Part shown: piece after piece, positions 1 through 12,997 of the stretch
Layout of the letters: every line of letters begins with the position of its first letter
How positions within the stretch are numbered: the stretch's first letter is position 1
NCBI GenBank assembly: GCA_026874595.1
Contig: CM049307.1
Span: forward strand, 29,861,079 to 29,925,078
Source of the DNA: Sipunculus nudus
Taxonomy: Eukaryota > Annelida > Sipuncula > Golfingiida > Sipunculidae
DNA length: 64,000 bases
Direction of reading: 5' to 3'
Position numbers and translations under genes: made by a program
Notes under the pieces: generated by a model
What the model was told of the DNA's origin: nothing
Database searches by the model: none
Seen by the model: the letters and a program-made list of their open reading frames with translations, nothing else

Positions 1-1380
1 TGGGAGCGAGATAAAAACTGAGAAGAGGCCTTCTTCCTGTTCCTGAACTGCAGCATACTGACCGGGGCTGAATCTATATGTTTTTATCTTGAATCACAAA
101 TGACCATACCTTAACTTAAAACAAATATGCTAATGTCTGATTTAGGCAACCTGTAAAGGAAAGAAATTAAAATTAAAAACCATTTTTCCTCACCTATACC
201 AGAACACAACAGACCACAACTATAAATCTATATATCTTGATCTTTGATCTTAAATGACATAAAACACATTTACTGGGATAGACCAATTTGGTTAAAGGGA
301 GATAGGAATTACATCAGAGTAAATCTTATTCAAGTCAAGTGTGACCAGTTATAAATCAAATATAAATCTAATCTTACCTTGACAATATGGATGTAGATTC
401 AGAATATAATGTATACCATTTTCTGTTGTAACACAAAACCTATCTCCTTAAAAAAAATCACTGAAAATGCTTTAGCAGTTTATTCCCTCTGTGAGGCCAC
501 AAAAATAAAAAAAATCGCACATAATATTTATTGTCCATTTTACTTATACATTTACTTATATTTAATAATTAATACCATTCATTCATGGCTATTTTATGTT
601 ATTCAGAACAAAAATGAGAGCATCACACACAAAATCATTTCAGACTCGCTGTAAATCTGTTTTAATACTTTTTATGTTTCAGAATAAATAACCAGACACT
701 CTCCAAGCTAGATGTTAGTCAACTATGTTTATTTTATGGCCATCATGCAATAAATAAAGTAGCTTTTTCCTTTTCAACACCTGGCCTATCGTACAGTAAA
801 TTAATATGAAAAGAAAATTTTCATGACCTTTTTTATAACTTGTTAAAACATTTCTAAAATTATTTTTTCATGAACTTAAAACTTTCTCCTTTCAAATTTT
901 ACCACTTCTTAAAGATAAATATAGTAGCTTTTCCTTGGCAACAGCTAGACTATTCTAATTAGAACACCTCTTCTAATACCTCTTTTCAAAAGATTATATT
1001 ACCTACATCACAAGTAACAGGAAAATATAATATTAACACTAATGTAGTCGACTACATGAAATTTTATTATCAATTTCCATTTGATCTCTCAATTAATTTT
1101 TGGAAATGAAACAGGATGAAGATAAAGAACAGAAGAAAGATGCTTCCTATGAGAATGGTATCTCAGTCACCTTGGTTATTCAAGTTAGAGGACAGGTCTC
1201 ATGTGAGTCCAATCATTTTAATAAAACAAATGCTGTTACATTCTATGACAAGGCAGGTTACTTGTGTCATCTTAGGGGTAAAATCCCTGTCCTCTGGAGG
1301 GTCAATCATCTTATGAATTGACAACTAAAGTTAAAAGGAAATTATTTTGAAAATGTCAAAGAATTTCTTTAAAAATGTTG
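1..1380. other. AT-rich sequence without a recognisable feature
   Basis: I see no gene, terminal repeat or tandem array here. The short open frames at 409-654 and 1100-1321 have low-complexity or AT-driven composition and no recognisable domain. The stretch could be intronic or intergenic. Confidence 0.6.
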
Positions 1381-1470
1381 TGTAACATATAAAATCAAAA
1401 GATATATAAACCCAAACCCTTATCATGTAACATATAAAATCAAAAGATATATAAACCCAAACCCTTATCA
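1381..1470. repeat. 45-bp perfect tandem duplication
   Basis: Two adjacent identical 45-bp units occupy 1381-1425 and 1426-1470. Each begins TGTAACATATAAAATC and ends AAACCCTTATCA. The perfect identity suggests a recent slippage or unequal-exchange event. No larger array surrounds it. Confidence 0.95.
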
Positions 1471-2704
1471 GAGATTAAAGATTCTAATTTTTATTTGGAA
1501 TGATCATAGAGAATCAACATTTAAAATCCAAAGAACAAATTGCACTAGTGTCAAATTTCCTACACCAAATCATAGTATAATTATAATTTTAACATGACTG
1601 TCATAATAACAATAACTGCACAAGACTATTTACAATAGGGTTAAAATAATCTTACATATTCATTTCTGTAAGATTAGATAATTAATTGCCATTAACTATA
1701 TATGTCATGAATTGTTGTTTAAATATATACAGTATGCCTTGTGTACCATATTTTTAGTTTTACAATGAAATAAGAACACTGACCACAGATTTCTAATACG
1801 CAAGAGAATAAAACTTTTAAGACTTTGCAATAATTGATTGAACAGTTTAAAAAATGTTATATGCTGTTAAAGAAATGAACTTTCTCATTTAAAATTTCAC
1901 AATTTCTTGATTATATTTATGCAAGTATGAATCCTGAAAATATATACATCAAAATTTTCCATGAACCTTGTGGGCTTAGGCGGAAATACTGTCAACCTTG
2001 ATATTTAGTATTTAGAATAGCCAGAGGACAGAGCTGTTTGCCTGAGCTTGGACTGTCTGTAAATAAATCTGCGGGATCTCATGGAATAAATCTTCTGCCT
2101 TCAACTTCACCAATTTGCCACAGTGCCTTTCAGTCAGACTAATTACCACCAGGTAACTATCAAAGGGAAGAGCAATATCCGACCATGTTTGATCACTGGA
2201 ACAAAGACCTTTCGCTGGAGACACCAGTGTTTTATGAAGCATCTTCCATTACATGTCGTAATGAATAAATACTGGCTACCTGCCTCTCCTGGCTCCAGTG
2301 GTATTAGAGTAGTACAATTTACCAGACCACATTATCACTCATGTGGAACATGTTCATGCATGGTAGAAGGTTATTAACTTCCAGATGTTCAGTCACATGT
2401 TGCTAGAAAATGTTTTAGAACTGAAGCAAAAAGTTCATTTGAAATTCATATGGTTGAAATAGTAATCTATAAATAAAGCTAATTGTAGGGTCTTTTGATC
2501 AGATGAAAATAGTGTCTCAGTTTCTGTTTCAAAATGAATGTATGAAAACAAGTTTGTGGCTTTATAGTCTGATATCAATAATGACATCAGTGTCTTCCAA
2601 CATACATTAAATTTTCTCTGAAGTCCTGATCTGTTTTGCCTGTTCATTCTTGTGGTTTTTCTTGGCGCCCCAACATAAGCAGCCATTATAGGCACTAGAA
2701 GGAT
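1471..2704. other. anonymous DNA; somewhat GC-richer patch near 2020-2380
   Basis: Mostly AT-rich. The part from about 2020 to 2380 is richer in G and C and has short open frames on both strands (minus 2012-2242, plus 2123-2377), but neither resembles a known protein. It may be an exon fragment, a decayed repeat or regulatory DNA; I cannot tell which. Confidence 0.4.
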
Positions 2705-2892
2705 TTTCATTCTTGTGTTTTCTTGCACCCCTTTTATGGTTCCTATTTACTCCTGGGTTGAGAGGACACATCCTTGTGGTAAAGTCTTTGGCTTAGAATC
2801 TTAGCATGGAAGGTGGTCAGATCAGGAACGGAACCCACAATCTCCCTGTCACAGGTGCAGCATCCTAACCATTAAACCATCATGCTCTACTA
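2705..2892 (-). repeat. tRNA-derived SINE remnant (head resembles tRNA-Glu)
   Basis: Read on the minus strand from about 2892, the sequence aligns by eye with the 5' half of a tRNA-Glu-like gene. TGGTTTAATGG (2879 to 2869) fits the RNA polymerase III box A pattern TRGYNNARNNG. GGTTCCGTTCC (2835 to 2825) sits at the expected distance for box B, with two departures from the consensus. The segment between runs GGTTAGGATGCTGCACC, much like the tRNA-Glu D-arm and anticodon-arm region. It cannot be a functional tRNA because the box B arm is degenerate and no acceptor stem closes. The downstream body is not tRNA-like, as expected for a SINE. The 3' boundary is approximate. Confidence 0.6.
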
Positions 2893-3324
2893 GTTAATTT
2901 GAATGCAATTCTCCCCAAGGCAAAGAACCCCTACTTGATCTTCCCCTACTGGTTCAAGAGTTTCTGTTATCATGCTTACAGACATGCAAACAAACAAATA
3001 TACACAGTAGACTAAACCTACTGGTAGATGTATTAAATAAACTTTTAAAATTCACTGTTATTCATTAACAAGAACTTTAACATATAATAGTTCTTAATCC
3101 TTTTGTTTACTGACTTTATCTTATTTTCCTATGTAAGATTATGAGATCTAATGATGGGACAATTTATGAGCAAAATACCTTAAGACTAGTACTTTGTTTT
3201 GACCTTTGTAAATATTTGTTTGAATAAAAGGTGGCCCATTGGTGAACTGAATTAAAGGAACCTGGAACAATGGGTAAAATGACTTCCAGAGCACTCAAAA
3301 TCAGGCATTTTGCCAATAGATCTT
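2893..3324. other. AT-rich spacer
   Basis: Nothing recognisable between the SINE remnant and the 5' end of the F1 element. Confidence 0.6.
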
Positions 3325-4320
3325 AACAAGGGACCTATGGGTCACGGCGCTCAGCTAATCATGATTGAACTATTAATGTATCACCATTGTGATACTATAT
3401 TTAGTCGACAAACCTTATGAATATCATGGACCTATTAGGCTATTATAAAGGAATATAATGTCATATGTGAGTAAATCATGTATGAAATTACCTGACTGAT
3501 GGATTGATATGGAGTAAATATAGTGGTTTATTTTTTATTTATTTGGGAGCTGTTGAAAATAGCAATATATTTGAGCAAATATGAATGCAATGACAGAACA
3601 CTAAGCAGTGGTAGAATGATGATAAGGCTATTTGTTGAAGGATCATAAGTGTATGAAAGTCCGCAAGATTTCAATTTGACATATATAATGTTATTATTAA
3701 CTATGCTGAAGAGTGGATTTATGAATTGTGACTGTATGACATGATATCTCTTAGGTCTTGACAAGGTACATTATATTGATGCCCACCACGTCTACATATT
3801 ACACAATATTGACATAATTTCTGGCACGTACATAGGTAACAAACAGTTATACAATATATAAAAATATGAATATATCAATATATAACTTGTTCTCGTTTAC
3901 TGAGGCTGACATTGGGATGGGGTTCGGAGAAGGAAACAGTGTGGGCAGCAAGGAGGGTTGGATGTAGAGAGAAAAGGAGATAGAGTGAGAGGGACGGAGC
4001 ATTCAACAGTACTTAAACACCTGGACGGTTAAAATCTAAAATATTATGAAATGTAAATAAAGTCTGAGAGAAAGAGGTAATCTAGGCTATGGTTGGTTGA
4101 TATGATTGAAGAAATTGTTGCAAATAATATTTAAAGATCTGACCTTGCGTTTTCATTGGATACCTTTTTGACAGGCTGTTGACAGTTCAACATTTTACAT
4201 ATTTGTCTAATGAGATCCAATTTTTTTAATTTAAACTTTAATTAAACTTTTTTTTCAATTTTATGATATGTATACAGTTGCTATAAAATCCCCACTCCAC
4301 AGGCGGAAGGACTTGATGGA

Positions 4321-4332
4321 GGGGGGGGGGGG
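4321..4332. repeat. poly-G tract (12)
   Basis: First of several homopolymer-G tracts at equivalent sites in the F1 internal module, followed shortly by GGGAGTTACAA. Confidence 0.95.
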
Positions 4333-5458
4333 TTACGATGGGAGTTACAACGCCTCTGTCTCTCTGTATATATTTTCTTCAAATTATTAAATTTTATGCT
4401 ATAGCAATAGCACTATTGTTGACAGTGCGAAGGAGCAAGGACTTAGTGGGGTGGGGGAAGGGGATGGTGGGAGTTACAATACCCTTGCATATACGTACAG
4501 GATATGAAATTTAATTAATCAGAGCTTACAGGAAAAAAAAGTTTATTTATAATTATTAAATATTTAAAACAGGCAAGAAAGCTAGAGAAACAAAGCAAAT
4601 AATTTTAATTCCCATTCTTCTGAGCCAGGAAATTATGAACAATTTTTACATAAATTCCTTTTTTTATAACATCATTTTTTTCCAGGTTTGAAAATGTAAC
4701 TATACATTTAGAGTATAACATATATATGTGAATATTTCAGTTGATTCACATTTCTTAATTGCATCAACATATATATCTAATAAATTAGGTTTATAGTACC
4801 TGTCAACAGAATGGGGTGGAGGGAGGAAGGGAGGCATAGGGGTGAGAGAGAGAGAAAGAGAGAGAGAGAAAAAGAGAGCTAGAAAGAGAGAAAGGGAAAG
4901 AGAGAGAGGAGAAAGGCTCTCTGGTAATTACTGCCTGACCCAGCCTGACCCAGACACTCACAGAAGCAGTAGGCAAGGAGTGAAGGTGTTATGTAACAGC
5001 CTGGAACACTGTTAACCAATGACTTGATGTAAACATTCAAGACATGGTGCTATAAATATGGGTCACTGTGCTCAGCTGAAGTTGACCTTGAAAGTAAAAA
5101 TCTAAAATAATAATGGAGATCAAGTCTAAGAGGAAAAGGTTGGTTGACATGATTGGTTTGTATTAATGAGTGAGAAATTGTTGCAAATAATATTTTGTGA
5201 CAAAACCATGCATTCTCTAATGTCAAAATTGAAGCATGTGAGCAGTTTGTGAACATAAGATGTATATTATTACCATGATCATTGGCTGGCTTTTTGATAA
5301 TTTGTTGACAGTTCAGTAGTTTACACATTTGCTCAATTTGATCTATTTTACATAATATATATTATTAAATATATGTATTTTTATTTTATAAAATGTATAC
5401 AGTTGAAATATAACTGATGTCTCCAGTCCCCAGATGCAAGGACCTGGTGGTGGTGGTT

Positions 5459-5474
5459 GGGGGGGGGGGGGGGG
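5459..5474. repeat. poly-G tract (16)
   Basis: Equivalent site in the next F1 module; followed by ATGGGAGTTACAACA. Confidence 0.95.
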
Positions 5475-6001
5475 CTGGAATGATGGGAGTTACAACATCT
5501 CTGTATTAACATAGTGTATATACATATAGGATTTCCACTTAATTCAACAATTCTTACATGATTAAATAGTTCATTCACAATTACATAATATTTAAAAAAG
5601 GACAGACAGACTGTTAGACAAACAAAGCTGATAATATATTTTAATATTTTAAAGTTTTTCATCTGCAATATTACACATCTGAATACATAAATTGCTTTCA
5701 AATTTCAGACTTTAATGGCTTAAATCCATACACATACAGCATATGAAAGTTATTTCAACAGTGCTTAAAGGAAAAATTTCATAATTAGTATATATATTTA
5801 ATGATAATTGAGAGATGATGGACAGACAAGAGCTGATCACTTTATGTTCCATTCTCCTGGGGCAAGAATATGTTTCAATATTAGATCTTAATGTTTTCTA
5901 ATCCAATTATCTTTCAAATTGAAAAAATTGTACACATTTGCAATAATAATTAATGTCCCAGTGCACAGGTGACGGTGAGGTGCTAAGGATCAATGACAGC
6001 C

Positions 6002-6029
6002 GGGGGGGGGGGGGGGGGGGGGGGGGGGG
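6002..6029. repeat. poly-G tract (28)
   Basis: An uninterrupted 28-base G run in the F1 element, again followed by a GATGGGA-type context. The length should be treated with care, since homopolymers are error-prone in sequencing. Confidence 0.9.
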
Positions 6030-6296
6030 AAGAGATGGGATTAACAACACTTTTGCATAAACATTCAGGGCAAACAAAGCCTGATCTCCAATTCTGCTGA
6101 GGCTCGAAAATAATGAACACATGTTTGTATTAGATCCTCATTTTTTTTATTTCAAGTTTAATTTGTATACATTTCCAATATAACATATATTTCTGAATAT
6201 AAACGTTGATTCATAATTCTAAATTGCATCATCATAAATCTCAATCTTGTCATGTAACACCACATCATGCATACAAATGTATATTTATATATTCAT

Positions 6297-6314
6297 GGGG
6301 GGGGGGGGGGGGGG
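6297..6314. repeat. poly-G tract (18)
   Basis: Further G run in F1, interrupted by one A and then GGGGG. Confidence 0.9.
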
Positions 6315-7845
6315 AGGGGGTGTGATATGAGAACAATTGTACACCTGTCACAGCAGGGGATCTCCCCCAGTGACTGAAACAAATCAGGAACCCTGGCATA
6401 GCTGACTTCCAGTGACCTGGAGTGGCCTACCTGCATCTGGAACAAAGCAAGTGACTACAATAGAGCCTCAAGATAAAATTTAATAACTAGCCTAATTTTA
6501 AACCTTTTAGTTTCAAATTTCAGATTTAAACACATTAAATACTTATGTTTACATTCTGAGAAAATTAAATCAACAGTACTCACAGGAAAAAAATTTGCCA
6601 TGGTCAAAGTTGGGTAAAATTTCAGGTATTGATTTTATGTTTATGCTAATACCTTATAAAATTTACAAAATACAGATCAAATTTTGGGTATACAATTGAA
6701 TCTTAATTAAACAAAGTTATATACTTGAAAAAAATTCTCTAGCTTCAATAATTTTCATGTAACCTGAGTAAATATTTTTCCTGATTTTTTACAAAGTCAA
6801 TTTTGTTTGTGCACATAACTTAAAACAATTACGCAACACTGACATCATTTCTGGCATGTGCATAGCGAATGTATAGAAAAATATGTATATTACATATGAT
6901 CAAAGTCAGATCAGTGGTTTTGATACTAGGCAGTCCTGAAGTGTAACAAAGGGTTTTTAATGAAAAAATGAAGTTTTTCATTAATATCTCAAAGGAATTA
7001 AGTTCTGGTGACCAAATTCTTGGCATGGTAGGGGATTTTGGAGACATCTTACTGTATGCCTAATTTAAGGAACTTAGAGCTGAAGCTGGGGAGCTGAGCT
7101 CTAGCAAACTGCATAACACTAGGGTGATGTAAACAATATGTGACATGGTGCTTGAAAACTTGAATAAAATCTACAGTTTTTGATCAAATGGTTTCAAATT
7201 TTAAATGTTAACAGTTGAAATGCTAACAAAAACATGCTTTGAAAATTTAATCCACAGCAGTTACAGGAAAAAAACATGCCATGGTCAAAGTTGGGCAAAG
7301 TTTAAGGTACCAATTTTTTATTTTTGCTAATATTTTAAAAAATTTATAAGATTTTGATCTTATTTTGGGTATACAATTTAATTTTGATTAATAAAAGTTA
7401 TATTACTGGAAAAAAAGTGCTTAGCTTTAACAAGTTTGGTGTTAAGTGATCAAACTTTTTTCCTGATTATTTACAAAATGCATTATGTTTGGGCCCATAA
7501 CTTTTTTAAATTATATAATACAGACCCAATTTCTGGCATGTACATAGGAACTATATAGAGGATTATTTATGGTAAATATGAGGAAAAACAGATGAGTGGT
7601 TTTGATATTAGGCAGTTCTGAAGTGTGAAAATAGGATTTTAATAAAAAAATTGAGGTTTTTCCTTAATTTCTCAAAGGAACGAAGTCGCAAAGACCCAGT
7701 TTTCGGTTTGGTAGGAGATCTTGGGGATATCTAACATTATGCTGAATTTTGGATTCCTAGGTCTTACGGTTTCAAAACGTGCCACATCTACGGACAGACG
7801 GACGGCACGACAGACGGACGGACGACGGACAATGGACCACGACTA

Positions 7846-7876
7846 TAGCTCAGATGACTTATAGTCAGCTGAGCTA
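7846..7876 (+). repeat. F1 3'-terminal hairpin
   Basis: Two 14-nt arms separated by TAT. They are complementary except at arm position 9, an A facing a G. The same hairpin ends the other complete F1 copies at 34285-34315, 44515-44545 and, reversed, 57390-57420; a mutated version lies at 52304-52334. Confidence 0.9.
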
Positions 7877-7880
7877 AAAA

Positions 7881-9270
7881 TGGGTTATGGTGACCTTATT
7901 CTACATCCAACTGCTACCATGTGCCCATCTGACTAATACAGTGTTAAAATCATGTTCATTCACACAGCTTGCAGAATACAGGTCACAGTGACATTATTTC
8001 AGGTATTAAGGAGACTTGTCTTGAACTTCCCTGGATGTACAGTTGAAAGTTTCTTGGTCTAACAGTTACATTATGTGCCCGATTAACAGCCAGACTGCTT
8101 CATTTGAAGGAGTAAAAAAACAGAGAAAAAAAGCATAAATATTTAAAAAAATAAAGGTGGTGCCAACAGTCTGAAGGAACTGATGAAACACACCATGATC
8201 AATATGCATGCACAGAATCATGGTGATCAATGCATTAGTTATTCAGATACTGGAGCTTTTGTAGCAAATTTTTAATAATTCAGGGGGGTAATTACAAGCT
8301 CCATAGCTCAGAGGATATGGGTAACAGAAACCTCATTTCAGGTTTTCTAGGAGGGTTATTATGGACCTCCCTGGACATCAAGTTAGAAGATTCTAGGTCT
8401 AACTCTTACGATTTGTGCCCTGTCAATGGACAGACAGTGAGCTGGCTGGCGAGAAGACAGACAAAGAGTGATCGCTGCTGAAAGTCTTCTGAGCTTAAAA
8501 GTAATTCATAAGAGATATAGAGTTAAACTTGTGACCCAAAAGTTGATGAGACTATGCTTGGGATTTCTAACCAGTTGTTGCCCTGGTTCAAGAACCTGAC
8601 AACACTGAAACAGGAAGTGTTGGATCTGTCAATGTCTTATTACCTTCATTTGTGGATTTTTTTCCCACAAGCTTGCATGAACCTCTCCTCACATGGCTGT
8701 CTGGTGTCACCATAGCCCCAAGCAACAAGTAGCTTCATTAGTGCAAACATAGAGGTTTTGTAATAGCCAGATAAAATGGTGTGCCTGCCACACTAGAGTC
8801 CTTCGTGAGGAACAAACCTGACTTTGATGTTAATCGACACATGCATCCTGCTAAGCTCTATCCCGGTGGAAGTGAAGAACATGTACTTTTTTTATTTTCT
8901 TATTTAAATTTCACACTGACTTGAAGCTAACAGAATGCATTATTTGTACAATTATTCTTGTTACTACTGGGCAAAGATGGCACAAGATATTGCACTGCTG
9001 GATCTGTGATGCTCGAAGTTAAACCTCCCCACTGATCTTTTCACATACCTTTTACCCTAAGTGACCTTTGACTTTGTATTTTATAATACAATGACGTATA
9101 AAAGCATTAAGCTGCTCTTGAAGGTTGAGGGAAATGAAAGATTTATGAATCTAGATGCTCAGGTTCTATTCTGGACAAATGTTTATAATTATTACAAAAT
9201 GTTACTGTCTTAATTCTGTTTTTGAACCTTTATTCCATTTTTCGGTTAAAACAGAAAACCCTTGGCTCTA
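7881..9270. other. anonymous DNA with a decayed F1-related tail
   Basis: About 8280-8505 contains phrases common at F1-type 3' regions: a 'toward TCTAGGTCTAAC' block, a GACAGAC-rich stretch, and a closing CTGAGCTTAAAAG. It looks like the eroded 3' part of a related element. 8560-8880 is GC-richer with no recognisable reading frame. Confidence 0.4.
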
Positions 9271-9560
9271 CACATGCCGATCCATCTGGGTCCTATCACC
9301 TAGATTATTGACCTTGTGGCCTCAAAATCAATAAGGTACTTCCCCCATTGGTAGGTAACTATGTTTGAAACATGGTAGGTTTGGGAACAAAGTTTGGATG
9401 AAAAATTTGTTCACAAACTTTTAAGACCGAGAAGTGGACCATGTGACCATGACATTTTAACTCAACATTGATAGGAATCTTCCACTATTGGTATTTGTTC
9501 TGTATAAGAGTGCCGGAAGGTTTTGGTAAAAAATTTTGGCTTACAATGCCTCCACAAGCT
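9270..9560 (+). repeat. degenerate F1-type internal sequence
   Basis: Resembles the interior of the short F1 copy at 35179-35987: phrases such as ATTGACCTTGTGGCC, TAGGTAACT and GTGACCATGAC in similar order. Ends are not recognisable, so this is an old fragment. Confidence 0.4.
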
Positions 9561-10234
9561 TTTCATGGTTGACAAATGGAGAGACTAACAAACAGAGGCA
9601 TTACTATACCCCCAGGTGCAACCTTATTGCAATGGGATGATAAGCAGCTATATATACTAAGGGAGTGTCAGTATCTTTATAATCAGCCACTAATCACCTT
9701 AACATACTCAGTGTCAGCACCTACACACTCAGCTGCTGGTATATCATACAAAAGCCTGCACCTGCATAATCAGCCACTCAGCACATGTACTTTCATGAAA
9801 CAGAATTATCTATTCATTAAGCTATTCTTAACAGTTTAAACATCCAGGTTTACACATGTAAAACATGCCCGTGTCTGATAGTCTGAATATTACATGATCT
9901 CTTTGTACATCAATACACTGAGAACCTCTTTGGTGATTATCATATCAGCTGCTGACATTTTACATGCAACACTTTGAAGATGTAAAGAAACACATCAAAA
10001 GGGTTGTAACTGCCATATTAGTCCTGTAGTATTACATGAAGAACATAAAAAATGAAACTTTTAATGAAGTAGGTGTTATTTAATCTAGAAAGCCACAAGT
10101 TTCTCTTGTAGACTGACATGAGAGAGGAGGTGAGCAAACAGACACCAGTAATGAAGGCGTGTAGCCAAGCAAATCTCTGTATCACTTCCCTTATTAAAAA
10201 AAGCAGCCTGTACTTAAAGACTTCCACATGATCA
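9561..10234. other. no recognisable feature
   Basis: Short open frames (plus 9576-9839, minus 10018-10227) show no known motif. I see nothing that argues for a gene. Confidence 0.5.
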
Positions 10235-10420
10235 ATGAAACATCGCTTGGGCGGGGATCAGTCATTATTCAGAGGGCCACTGATGACAGTTTATGACATG
10301 CTGTTTGATTGCACAGTCACCTTTAGGGGCATTTCATATCCTGCCACCCCCTGGGAAGGAATGGTACCTTCCTTGATGATTGACGCTGCTCTGGCAAATA
10401 ATCATCAATTTTCCTAAGAA
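10235..10420. promoter_or_regulatory. GC-richer island, candidate regulatory DNA
   Basis: This patch stands out from AT-rich flanks. It contains TGACAG (a TALE/Meis-type core), TTTATGACA, GTTTGATTGCA and TGATTGACG (Pbx/Hox-like). Short motifs occur by chance, so the main argument is the local composition and the lack of repeat structure. No splice-flanked reading frame is evident. Confidence 0.25.
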
Positions 10421-11212
10421 CAGGACATATGATATAAAATCAATAGACTTGTGTCTTCTCAAACTGTTTACTTAAACTCTGTTCTATTTATATCTGTTTT
10501 CTGTCATAATAAATAAGAAATAACATTAAAAAGCTACTGAGTTCACCATATAACACATATGGTACCTGCACAGAGACTGCTGTCTAGTTAAATCAATTTA
10601 CACAAGGTTAACTTTTTTATGATAATTAATCCCAAGGTTCAGATACATTAACATCCATGGCTCCTAATGGACTCTTCCTCATCACTTATCCCTGGGCATC
10701 CCTTGGTTAGTTTGAATGAACCAGTCCACAAGTCAAGTTGATTTTATTTGCTGGCATGAACCACCAGTTAGTAAAGTATCTGTCATAAAGATCTGTCTGG
10801 AACAATGCAAACACACACACCTACATATTACTAATCAATCTTGTATTGCACCCAACACAAAATGCCATGTCCATAAATGCCAAGCTAAATGAAGATATTT
10901 TCTGAGAGGGACTACTGATAAACAAAGTCACTAAAATTTAATACTTAGTACTGAAGACTTTCTATTTCTGAATTAAGATGTTTAAAATTACCAGATCAAC
11001 CTTTAATAACAGGAAGGTTAAAAAGGCAGCAGGTTTCTGATATTTATTGTTATCACCTCTATTTCGATCTTATTATAAGTTTGCTTTACATAAAATAAAT
11101 AAAATCGCAGAGCCTCTCTCACACCAGATGATCATCTTGGTAGCATTTTCAGTCATCTATGACATTCACTATTTTTGGCTGCAGCAAAGCAAAAGCAATG
11201 ACCACACCTACG
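10421..11212. other. AT-rich spacer
   Basis: No gene or repeat recognised before the 1.8-kb duplication begins. Confidence 0.5.
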
Positions 11213-12997
11213 CACAACAGCTGTTGGTTCATCAGGATGACACTATTGATAGAATCAGTTTATTCTGAGGAATTTTGATAATTATGACATTAGTACTGAT
11301 GACAAAAGAAAATACAATAATCAATATTCCAGTGCTGCATTTCTGGATAAGGTATTGCAAGCAAACAGTATTGTCCAAGAAAGTATAAATGTATAAATCA
11401 CTGCATCTTTTCTTAAAATGTATCTGTATGTGATGCTTAAAAACAAGCTTGAGGTGAGCTACGGCACAAGTTGTCAGAAAGTTCTGCAAATTCAATCATT
11501 TTTCACTTATTAGTGATATGCATTTTCTGTACCTATGACATGTTTCAAACATTTTCAATTTATCTGAGACAAATATCTCACAGTTCACTAAAAAGATGTA
11601 CTCTGTGACTCCATCACTAGGTCTCCCTATTACTACAGATTCCAAAATAATAAATCAATTCAAGCCAGCATGGTGAAACAGTAACAAAGTAATCTTCTAT
11701 AACTATATTTGGTGTCATAGCATCATTTAATTACCCTATCTTGGGCTTAATGAGCAGATAAAGACGTTTTCTTTGGCCATAAAACCATGCTAATTTTATG
11801 AAGATGTATTGCATTAGAGAAGATCTCCATGTGCTTTTACCTTTGGCTAATGATCCTTTAGGATCTGGGCAGTGGTCATATTAATGTTCACAGAGATATC
11901 TGCAGAATATCATAGCAAATTAACATTAAAAGCCCGTGAGGTATGGAATCAAACATGTTGTTACCCATAGCACCTGCGACTTTTGCTTTCACTGCCACTT
12001 ATTTACAAGAGAGGAACCAAAAACAACAGAAGACTTGTTGCCATAAGCTTCTCATAACTTGTACACAGGCAGATGTTACTATGGTTACAAATAATTATTA
12101 AAACTATTTTCCTGCTGTCTGGCTCTAACAGCAGAAGGTGTTACACCTGTCTAGTATATTTAATATGTGAACTGGAAATTTACAGTTCAATATTTATGAA
12201 AATTTATGGATGTTTTTAAAATTATTCCTATTGCTTAAGCTTTTGCATTTTAATACTAAATCTGAACATAAAATTCTGATGATTAGCAAAGTCTTTCCCT
12301 GGGAGAAATATTACATGGAATTCTCGCAAGATGACTATTTTGTTGAATGAAATGAGAAAATGGCAGAAGGCTATCCCTATCCCATATGGAACTGCAATGA
12401 AATATGAAATTTGTCCAAAGTATCCAATGTAGAATTAAGAAAACGAATAAATCAAAGCAGAATCAAATGAGGAGACAGATACACTGTATTCCTCTTGCTG
12501 TTTTGAAATCTATATTGGTAAATTTTTTTGAGGTATTGCATTACATATAAGATGTTTAAAATTGAAAAGTTAGGTAAAAAATAAAAAGAGAACCAATAGT
12601 AGCAAAAACAGAGTCAGGTAAGGAGGCTCATATGATATGTCAGCCACCTTTATCATATGTGGATATGAGTAACAGATACTGAAATATTGTGTAGCATATC
12701 AAATATTTAATATTTAAGAATTCATAAAACTAAAAATAAAGGACTTCATAAAATTTAAAAAATCAACCAAGTGTGACCAAACCCTAAAGATGGAAGGATA
12801 GATAGGCTGATAGGCAGACACAAAGATAAAGCTGTTCACTATTTTCCACATTCTGCTGAGGTGGGGGATAACAATAAACTCTATCTTCATATATTCTCAT
12901 AATATATATACATATGTCAGGGCCCAAATCCCGATCTAGACCAATCGGTGATTGGTCCAGACCAAATCCCGATCGGGGTTTAGGCCAGACCAAATCT
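11213..12997. repeat. segmental tandem duplication, copy 1 (1785 bp)
   Basis: Starts CACAACAGCTGTTGGTTC. The whole segment recurs immediately downstream with a period of about 1785 bp and only scattered substitutions and small indels by eye. Its 3' end (12910-12997) is a truncated piece of the fold-back element arm (ACATATGTCAGGGCCC onward), so the duplication breakpoint lies inside that arm. The content otherwise resembles ordinary AT-rich non-coding DNA. Confidence 0.9.

Larger units (their letters stand above)
3325..7880 (+). mobile_element. F1 repeat, long copy (Helentron/Helitron2-like, non-autonomous)
   Basis: The 5' end at 3325 reads AACAAGGGACCTATGGGTC, an almost palindromic GACCYATGGGTC block followed by the subterminal GCTCAGCT motif. 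The 3' end is a 31-nt hairpin at 7846-7876 (arms TAGCTCAGATGACT and AGTCAGCTGAGCTA, loop TAT) followed by AAAA. A GGAC-type microsatellite at about 7793-7830 precedes it. Inside are about 1-kb modules repeated in tandem (about 4030-5050 and 5080-6100), each with a poly-G tract, a (GA)n stretch at 4839-4917, and a 680-bp duplication starting near 6571 and 7252. No transposase or helicase is encoded. A second degenerate 5'-like motif near 5058 suggests nested or duplicated ends. Confidence 0.75.

Noticed and set aside
6829-7047. Similar minus-strand frames in several F1 copies (also 33231-33479, 43486-43701)
   Set aside because: The frames share sequence because the F1 copies do. They sit antisense in the element, lengths differ, and no domain is recognisable.
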